Positions 1 to 4,799 of a DNA stretch of 5,804 nt are shown here, piece after piece (position 1 is the stretch's first letter; each line of letters begins with the position of its first letter). The DNA is taken from the NCBI GenBank assembly GCA_902783355.1, contig CACZQQ010000139.1:1-5804 (forward strand). The letters are read 5' to 3'. The notes under the pieces are model-generated. The model did not search any database. It was given only the letters and a program-made list of their open reading frames with translations, and was not told the DNA's origin. The translations under genes were made by a program, and so were the position numbers. Source of the DNA: an uncultured bacterium. Lineage in GTDB: Bacteria; Verrucomicrobiota; Lentisphaeria; Oligosphaerales; Oligosphaeraceae.

Positions 1-80
1 GCGTCAAGGAGCTCATCCCGCAGAGCCTCGAGAAGATCAAGAACAACGTGAGCGCCGGAGCCTCCTTTATCCTTAACTGA
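1..80 (+). CDS. C-terminal end of an unrecognised protein (partial)
   Basis: An open frame enters from the left edge, with codons starting at position 3, and ends at TGA 78-80. It leaves 25 residues ending in SAGASFILN. Almost every codon ends in G or C (AAG GAG CTC ATC CCG CAG), as in the certain genes of this window, so I read it as a real coding end rather than chance. The visible peptide looks like a charged amphipathic helix (KELIPQSLEKIKNN) followed by a short hydrophobic strand. I do not recognise the family and assign no function. It converges on the minus-strand polysaccharide genes, so it is not part of that operon. Confidence 0.6.
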   Translation, partial: VKELIPQSLEKIKNNVSAGASFILN

Positions 81-148
81 AGCGAAGCAGGCAGGTGAAA
101 ACAAGGCCATGGCGCCATTTGAATCGCCAATCGCCGAATTCGCCAAGA

Positions 149-170
149 GGCCATGTTCCCCACGAGGGTA
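149..170 (+). repeat. Left arm of terminal inverted repeat
   Basis: The arm begins GGCCATGTTCCCCACG and pairs with 384-405 in inverted orientation, with three mismatches in 22 bases. The octamer AGGCCATG at 148-155 also occurs as a direct copy at 104-111, just outside the element. Confidence 0.6.
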
Positions 171-195
171 GGTAAAACGACCATTTTGTCGCGCC

Positions 196-236
196 CTTCC
201 GCCTTCGCGCTATGCGCTACGGCAGGACAAGTGCGG
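196..236 (+). repeat. Palindromic repeat unit, copy A
   Basis: This 41-base unit begins CTTCCGCCTTCGCGCT and continues with GCGCTACGGCAGGACAAGT. It aligns with copy B (332-371) over its whole length and differs only by small indels and one or two substitutions. Internally TCCGCC pairs with a GGC(A)GGA near the other end, and GCGC pairs with GCGC around a TAT loop, so it can fold as a hairpin with an internal bulge. Units of this form are typical of dispersed intergenic palindromic repeats in GC-rich genomes. Confidence 0.65.
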
Positions 237-272
237 GCGCCGGGAGATCTGGATTGGCCTTCCGCAGGCTGC

Positions 273-288
273 GCGCCCTGACGGGCGC
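273..288. repeat. Perfect hairpin with four-base loop
   Basis: GCGCCC (273-278) and GGGCGC (283-288) form a perfect 6-bp G/C stem around TGAC. Only two T residues follow on the plus strand, so it falls short of a standard rho-independent terminator, although it could help stop or stabilise converging transcripts. Confidence 0.55.
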
Positions 289-310
289 TTGCCAGCGGTT
301 ACGCAAGGTC

Positions 311-326
311 GCGCACCTTCGTGCGC
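311..326. repeat. Perfect hairpin with four-base loop
   Basis: GCGCAC (311-316) and GTGCGC (321-326) form a perfect 6-bp stem around CTTC. It sits 22 bases after the preceding hairpin and just before repeat copy B. No T-tract follows on either strand. Confidence 0.5.
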
Positions 327-331
327 TGCCG

Positions 332-371
332 CTTCCGCCTTCGCGCTGGCGCTACGGCGGACAAGTCGCGG
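332..371 (+). repeat. Palindromic repeat unit, copy B
   Basis: This is the second copy of the unit at 196-236, in the same orientation. Here the outer stem is intact: TCCGCC at 334-339 pairs with GGCGGA at 356-361, with inner GCGC arms. Copy B therefore looks closer to the consensus than copy A, which has an extra A in the outer arm. Confidence 0.65.
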
Positions 372-383
372 CTTTCAGTTGCC

Positions 384-405
384 GACCCACGTGGGGAACA
401 TAGCC
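384..405 (-). repeat. Right arm of terminal inverted repeat
   Basis: This is the reverse-complement partner of 149-170. It contains the self-complementary CCCACGTGGG at 386-395, which the left arm has lost through one change (CACGAGGG instead of CACGTGGG). Confidence 0.6.
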
Positions 406-431
406 GTTGTCCGAAAGATGTAAGCAGGACA

Positions 432-445
432 AGCGCCTCGGCGCT
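432..445 (-). repeat. Inverted repeat overlapping the phosphatase stop codon
   Basis: AGCGCC and GGCGCT form a perfect 6-bp inverted repeat around a two-base centre. Read on the minus strand, it starts inside the TAG stop of the phosphatase gene (444-446) and is followed by TTGTCC. It could act as a 3'-end stabiliser or weak terminator of the operon transcript. The short loop and lack of a U-run make a terminator call uncertain. Confidence 0.4.
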
Positions 446-1184
446 ACAGGCCCAGCAGGCGGCGGGCGTTCTCCTCTGTCATGAGGCACCACGCCGCCTC
501 GCCGACCGCCTTCGCCACAATGTCCTTGACTTCGCCAAGGCAGCAGGGGCGGTTTTCGGTCTCATGGGCATCGGTGGCCAGAAAGACCTGCTCCGGCGCT
601 GCGGCCATCAGGGAGAAGATGGCGCGGTTGAGGCGCCGCCCGAAGAGGAATCCCCTGTGGATGGAAGTCGCGTTGAACTGGAGCATCATGCCTTGTGATA
701 TAAGTTCTTGCAATGCAGATATTTGTGATAGAAAATTCGGCTGGCGTTCCGGATGTGCCAGAATCATTCGGAAATGGTGCAGCTGAGCGAGGAAGAAGAG
801 CTCCTTCGCCCATTCGACGGGCATCTCCATGGGCAACTCCAGCAGGACTGCCGGCGGCGCGCCATCCCGTCCCGTATTCGGAATAAGGAGCTGCGGATGC
901 TGCTTCAGCAACTCCTTGAAGGTGTAGTCCTGCGCCTGCACTTCGGCTCCTGCAAGCACCTCCAGCGGGATTCCCGCCTCCTTCAGCGCCGCGCGGAACT
1001 CCTCCACCCGCCGGGCACGCAACGCCAGCTGCGGTAGCAGCTCATAGGGCGGCCGGAAGTGCGGCGTGGCCACGATGTGCGTGATGCCGTCGTCCGCCGC
1101 CTGGCGCGCCATCGCCAACGCGACCTCCATGCTGGGTGCACCGTCATCGATCTCCGGCAGGATGTGGCAATGGATGTCAATCAT
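444..1184 (-). CDS. CpsB/YwqE-type PHP-domain protein-tyrosine phosphatase
   Basis: This 246-residue protein has the family's usual length and is a cytoplasmic, metal-dependent phosphatase of the PHP superfamily. These enzymes remove phosphate from tyrosines of the cognate polysaccharide kinase. The metal-binding motifs appear in order: H5-x-H7 followed by LPEIDDG (residues 9-15), ATPH (39-42), GAE (79-81), AHPER (143-147) and TDAH (204-207). A QFNATS stretch at 169-174 also fits the family. The start is fixed by the motif itself, because H5 is only four residues in. The ATG overlaps the end of the upstream ligase-like gene by 8 bp (ATGATTGA) and has no good Shine-Dalgarno sequence, so translational coupling is likely. 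Its probable substrate is the tyrosine-tailed kinase encoded two genes upstream. A short AT-rich patch (693-737) stands out in codon use. The family call is firm; the substrate is inferred. Confidence 0.93.
   Translation of the reverse strand: MIDIHCHILPEIDDGAPSMEVALAMARQAADDGITHIVATPHFRPPYELLPQLALRARRVEEFRAALKEAGIPLEVLAGAEVQAQDYTFKELLKQHPQLLIPNTGRDGAPPAVLLELPMEMPVEWAKELFFLAQLHHFRMILAHPERQPNFLSQISALQELISQGMMLQFNATSIHRGFLFGRRLNRAIFSLMAAAPEQVFLATDAHETENRPCCLGEVKDIVAKAVGEAAWCLMTEENARRLLGL
693..737 (-). other. AT-rich, rare-codon patch inside the phosphatase gene
   Basis: These 45 bases are about 27% G+C by direct count, within a gene and window that are otherwise GC-rich. They encode residues 150-164 with codons hardly used elsewhere here (CTA, ATA, TCA, TTG, TTT). 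The octamer TTGTGATA occurs at 693-700 and again at 723-730, exactly 30 bases apart. The protein remains in frame and family-like through the patch. Confidence 0.6.
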
Positions 1185-4100
1185 GTTTCAGGTGCAGGCG
1201 TACTTGTCGGAGTTTGTAGGAAGGAGTCGCGATGGCGTCCCTGGAGGCCAGGCCACCCGACCGCGCGACATGGATTTCAAGCCAGCCCTCGTCGGCCATG
1301 TGGCCACGCGTGCCCTGGACGAGATTGAGCGGCAGCATGGGAAAGACGCCGTGGCATTTGACCAGCGCGCCGTTCTGCCATATCTGGGGATTGTTGCGTC
1401 CGTCGGTGGCCTTCAGGTCGCATCCGGCCACCGAATCCTGCGCCGTCGAACAGTAGGCCTTGTAGACGGTGGGCGCAGGCGCCTCCACCATGGCCTGGAT
1501 CCAGACGGTGAGCGTCAGATCGCTGTAGAGGTTGGCAAGCGTGTCGGGGGCGGCGTGCATCTGCATGAGCATGGCTGTGATGTCGAGGAGGGAGCAAGGA
1601 AGGGCAGAAGCCACCTCCGCCATTTCCGTCCAGCCGCCCTTCTCCAGCGCGTCGGGCGCGATTTCGCGGAGGCGCAGGAGGGTCGGCGCGTGCGTGCGGC
1701 ATGTCTCCAGCGTGCGCTTGTGGAGAGCCACCGCCTTCGGCATGTCGCCGAGCAGCTCGGCCGCCAGGGCGGCGTAGTAGGTGTAGAGGTGGCGCTGATG
1801 CCACTCAAGGGCGGCCTGCGGCTGGACGGCGGCGTCGGCGCGCCCCGACACGCGCACGGGCTGCGCAAGCGCTTCCAGCGTCTCCAAGGCCGTGCGGAGG
1901 CTCTCGTTCTCCGAGGCGCCGCCGTGTTCCAGCCACGCGAGACGGACCGGCAGGGCCGCCCGCAGGAAGCGGAGATGGCGCTCCGCCTTGGCGCCGTCCG
2001 CCAGGCTCATCCGTTCGACGGTGCGCATGGCGGCCTGGAGGTCCGCGGCGGAGGGCTCGTAGGGCAGCGTGTAGGTCTCGTAGAGCAAGGCCATGACGGC
2101 GCTTTCGCCGTCCCCCTGCGCCAAGGCATAGTCGGCGACGGACTGAAGGGCCTCCGGCACATAGCCGCCAGGCACTTCGGCAAGGGACTTCAGGAGGGTC
2201 GCGGGGGCGACGCGCGCCTCCTTCTCGTCCTGCGCGGGCATGCGGTCCTTCAGGAACTCGTCGATGAAGGCGCGGTGGGCGGCCTTCCACGCGTCCCAGA
2301 GGCGGGCGACCTCTTCGGGCGGCGCCCCGTTGAGGCGGGCCAGCGAATAGCGCTGCGCGGCCAGCTGCGCCTTCTGGAGGACGGTCGCCTCCGACATGAA
2401 CTCCTGCGGCAGGCCGGCCAGCATGGCCTGCGCCGGCCCGTAGAGCCGCCGATGAAGCAGCTGGTTGAAGACGAGCGTGTAGTTCTGCGGGAGGCGCGCG
2501 ACAGGGAAGGCGTGCAGCACCCAGCGCGGGTCGCTGTCGATGTCCAGCAGCAGCGGCAGGACTTCCTTGAAGCGGTCCGGCCTCTGCGTCACCAGCTGCT
2601 GGAAGAGTTCAACGGCGCGGATGAGGCTGAGCGCGCGGAGCTCCCGCTGGAGGGCAGTTCCCTTGACGGGGTCGATGCGCGCCGCCACCAAGAGATGGCA
2701 GCGCGCGGCGTAGTCGAGGTTGTCCGCCATCGTGGGCCCCAGGACGACCATCTGCTCAAGTGAATCCAGCCATGGCGGCCGCTCATCCGGCGCGAGGGAG
2801 CGTCCTCTCTGTCGGCGCTCCATGGCGTCCGCCTTCATCTGGCAGGCGGCATAGTCCGCCCAGCCCTTGACGCTGCCTGGGCGCGCACGCAAGCCCTGCC
2901 GCTGACTATAGAGGGCCTGCCGCTGGAAGCGGAGGGCATCCAACGGCTCCGAGGCCCCTGCGGCCAGCCCCGCATAGAGCGTGGCCGCGCGGAAGTGCAC
3001 CGCCGACGAATAGGGCAGCCGCGCGGAGGCGACTGCGGCGCGGCGCGCCTTCTCCGCCGGCGGGACGGAGAGGATGCGTCCGCCTGTGCCTGCGGTCTGC
3101 AGGGCGCTCCACAGGCGCGTGTGGGCGATTTCGGCGCGCAGGTAGCGCACGCCCAGCGGAAGTCCAATGAGCAGGAGGACAAGGCAGATGCAGACGGCGA
3201 CCGCGCGGCGGATTCGCGCCGCATGGCGCTCGCGCCGCATCGCCTCCGCATTCTCCCTGTCCAGTTCGGTCGGCGCGGGATCGCCGCAGGCGTTCATGAC
3301 CGCCGCCATGACAGCGAAGGCCACCGCAACAGGATAGGCCTGCAGATTGAAGTCGAACCATTCATGGAAGGCGCCTGTGAGGAGGGCGATGGCGGCGCAG
3401 TGGCCCACCCAGCGCAGACGGCCGTCCGGCTGCCGATGGAGGCGGCGGAGAGCGACGGCGAGGCCGGCCGCCAGCCCCAGAAGCATCAGCGCGGTGAAGG
3501 GGAGCCCTCCCTCGGCGGTCATCTCCAGCCAGTCGTTGTGGGCGTGGACAACGAGTCCGTCGGGCATTTCAGGCGTGGCGAACTGCTGGATGCCGTCCCT
3601 GTAGGTGCCCAGCCCCGTTCCCGTCAGCCAATATTTGCGGATCATCTGGCAGGAGGCGTTCCAGACCTGGACGCGGGCGTCGGCGGTGAGGGAGTCCTGG
3701 AAGATGGCGTCCTCGAAGCGGTTGGAGAGGCGTTGGAGGATGAAGGGGGTCGCGAAGAGGATGGCGCCGCCCACGACGACCAGGATCGCATAGAAGTTGC
3801 GGCGGATGCGGCGCGAACCGCCACGCTGGCGGAAGAGCTGCCGGACGGTGAGGAGGACGATGGCGGCGGTCCCCGCCAGGAAGGCGCCGCGCGAGAGGCA
3901 CGCCAGCTGCGCACAGTACATAATGAATATGGCGACGACCAGCGCAAGGCGTGCGAGCATGCTGCCCTGCGTGCTGCGCTCCTCTCCATGCGTGTCGCTG
4001 CTGAGGTCCAGGACGCCCAGCATGGTCTCCTTGCCGGCCACCTGCGACGCCACGCGGGGCCCTCTCTTCTTCGAGACGGCGACGCTGCGCTTTTCGGGCA

Positions 4101-4788
4101 TGAGGTAGCCGCTGAGGGCGGCCGCGCCGCAGATGCCGAGGCTCATCATGAAGCCGAAATGGTTGCGGTTCAAGAAGGCGCCGTTGACGGCGGCGGTCCC
4201 GCCGGCGCCGCCGAAGAGCTGCGCCATGGCGATGAAGGCGTTGGCGGTCGCGCCGACGGTCAGCGCGGCCACGGTGAAGAGGAGGCCGTTCGCATTGCGG
4301 CAGTTGCAGCGGCACCAGACATAGACGAACAGGCAGAGCGCCAGAAGGGCGATGCGGTCCCATGTCGCCCCCGGCTCCAACGTCACGCGCGGCTTCGCCA
4401 GCGGCACCGCGGCCCAGATCTTCGCCGCGAAGGGGGAGATTCGGGCCAGGAAGGCGGCACCGACGGGAATCAGCGTCAGCAGCCCCGCCAGGATGGGAAG
4501 GAGGAGAAGGAGATAGCTCCACCGCCATGCGGGCCGCCCCGTCTGCAATTTGAGATACTTGAAGCTACTGCCGTTGTGGCAGTAGCCCGCCAGCCACGCC
4601 AGCAGAAGGACGCAGGCGCTCAGGAGAGCCGTCGGCAGCCACCAGAAGATGCCGCCGAAATAGAGGGGCGGCAGGACGGCCAGCAGGACGGCCACCATCG
4701 CGGCCGCGACGACAGGCATCCGGTGCATCGCCTTCTGGAGAAGACGTCCCGCCAGCCTGCGGCCGTGATGATGGTGTTTCCTTGGCAC
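1177..4788 (-). CDS. O-antigen ligase/polymerase-like membrane protein with long periplasmic repeat domain
   Basis: This 1203-residue inner-membrane protein belongs by motif to the Wzy/WaaL (O-antigen ligase-like) superfamily, which joins undecaprenyl-linked glycans at the periplasmic face. I count about 13 hydrophobic segments, near residues 24-44, 48-68, 91-114, 145-160, 168-192, 210-230, 277-297, 301-316, 331-350, 429-448, 461-478, 482-500 and 528-548. The Arg/Lys-rich loops fall on the cytoplasmic side. Family signatures are GAFLNRNHFGF (203-213), LSRGAFL (298-304), TGTGLGTY (389-396) and HAHNDWLEM (415-423) in the large periplasmic loop. Residues ~550-1085 are helical and TPR-like, predicted periplasmic; ~1086-1203 are strand-rich with three cysteines. 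Typical family members are about 400-500 residues or carry shorter TPR tails. The GTG start at 4788 has an SD-like AGGCGG five bases upstream; ATG at 4728 or 4719 would also keep all membrane segments. Whether it is a polymerase or a ligase cannot be decided from sequence. Confidence 0.88.
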   Translation of the reverse strand: MPRKHHHHGRRLAGRLLQKAMHRMPVVAAAMVAVLLAVLPPLYFGGIFWWLPTALLSACVLLLAWLAGYCHNGSSFKYLKLQTGRPAWRWSYLLLLLPILAGLLTLIPVGAAFLARISPFAAKIWAAVPLAKPRVTLEPGATWDRIALLALCLFVYVWCRCNCRNANGLLFTVAALTVGATANAFIAMAQLFGGAGGTAAVNGAFLNRNHFGFMMSLGICGAAALSGYLMPEKRSVAVSKKRGPRVASQVAGKETMLGVLDLSSDTHGEERSTQGSMLARLALVVAIFIMYCAQLACLSRGAFLAGTAAIVLLTVRQLFRQRGGSRRIRRNFYAILVVVGGAILFATPFILQRLSNRFEDAIFQDSLTADARVQVWNASCQMIRKYWLTGTGLGTYRDGIQQFATPEMPDGLVVHAHNDWLEMTAEGGLPFTALMLLGLAAGLAVALRRLHRQPDGRLRWVGHCAAIALLTGAFHEWFDFNLQAYPVAVAFAVMAAVMNACGDPAPTELDRENAEAMRRERHAARIRRAVAVCICLVLLLIGLPLGVRYLRAEIAHTRLWSALQTAGTGGRILSVPPAEKARRAAVASARLPYSSAVHFRAATLYAGLAAGASEPLDALRFQRQALYSQRQGLRARPGSVKGWADYAACQMKADAMERRQRGRSLAPDERPPWLDSLEQMVVLGPTMADNLDYAARCHLLVAARIDPVKGTALQRELRALSLIRAVELFQQLVTQRPDRFKEVLPLLLDIDSDPRWVLHAFPVARLPQNYTLVFNQLLHRRLYGPAQAMLAGLPQEFMSEATVLQKAQLAAQRYSLARLNGAPPEEVARLWDAWKAAHRAFIDEFLKDRMPAQDEKEARVAPATLLKSLAEVPGGYVPEALQSVADYALAQGDGESAVMALLYETYTLPYEPSAADLQAAMRTVERMSLADGAKAERHLRFLRAALPVRLAWLEHGGASENESLRTALETLEALAQPVRVSGRADAAVQPQAALEWHQRHLYTYYAALAAELLGDMPKAVALHKRTLETCRTHAPTLLRLREIAPDALEKGGWTEMAEVASALPCSLLDITAMLMQMHAAPDTLANLYSDLTLTVWIQAMVEAPAPTVYKAYCSTAQDSVAGCDLKATDGRNNPQIWQNGALVKCHGVFPMLPLNLVQGTRGHMADEGWLEIHVARSGGLASRDAIATPSYKLRQVRLHLKHD

Positions 4789-4793
4789 GGGAA

Positions 4794-4799
4794 CCGCCT
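4794..4799 (-). promoter_or_regulatory. SD-like site for the GTG-started ligase gene
   Basis: On the minus strand AGGCGG lies five bases before the GTG at 4788 and overlaps the TAG stop of the kinase gene (4798-4800). The placement supports the GTG start and suggests that ribosomes finishing the kinase reinitiate on the ligase-like gene. The match to AGGAGG has one mismatch. Confidence 0.45.

Larger units (their letters stand above)
149..405. mobile_element. Possible MITE-like noncoding element bounded by inverted repeats
   Basis: The ends form an imperfect inverted repeat: 149-170 matches the reverse complement of 384-405 at 19 of 22 positions, with the shared core ATGTTCCCCACG. The 257-bp interior encodes no transposase and is made mostly of palindromic repeats. 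This architecture (short terminal inverted repeats, no coding capacity, intergenic position) is that of a miniature inverted-repeat element or dispersed repeat cassette. I could not find a convincing target-site duplication immediately outside the ends, so mobility is inference. Alternatives are a large structured bidirectional termination region or an old, decayed insertion. Confidence 0.4.
81..443. other. Convergent intergenic region rich in inverted repeats
   Basis: These 363 bases lie between the stop of the plus-strand gene and the stop of the minus-strand phosphatase gene, so both neighbours are transcribed towards it. I see no credible gene. The short open frames over 212-403 and 321-698 lack family resemblance, and the second runs into the phosphatase gene on the other strand. 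The region instead holds nested repeats: terminal inverted repeats at 149-170 and 384-405, two copies of a palindromic unit at 196-236 and 332-371, and small perfect hairpins at 273-288, 311-326 and 432-445. The first part (about 81-148) carries a 10-bp palindrome at 109-118 and three closely spaced copies of AATCGCC or AATTCGCC between 122 and 144. No T-run follows any hairpin, so no classical intrinsic terminator can be named. Confidence 0.75.

Noticed and set aside
81..443. Canonical rho-independent terminator or a tRNA gene
   Set aside because: Hairpins are present but none is followed by a T-run on either strand, and no cloverleaf with a CCA-compatible acceptor stem was visible.
212..698. 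Small plus-strand genes in the intergenic repeats
   Set aside because: The frames run through palindromic repeats or over the phosphatase gene, have no good ribosome-binding site and give Arg-rich translations without family resemblance.
1066..2763. Long 565-codon plus-strand open frame antisense to the ligase-like gene
   Set aside because: It lies entirely opposite well-supported minus-strand genes. Its Arg/Gly/Val/His-rich translation has no recognisable domain, and GC-rich third positions routinely keep the opposite frame open.
3569..4528. 319-codon minus-strand frame in another phase within the ligase-like gene
   Set aside because: Its Arg/Pro/His-rich translation is a typical GC shadow, while the true frame shows ordered membrane segments and family motifs.
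4719..4728. ATG codons at 4728 or 4719 as the ligase-like gene's start
   Set aside because: They cannot be excluded, but the GTG at 4788 has a better-placed SD-like AGGCGG and adds a basic cytoplasmic leader that fits the predicted N-in topology.
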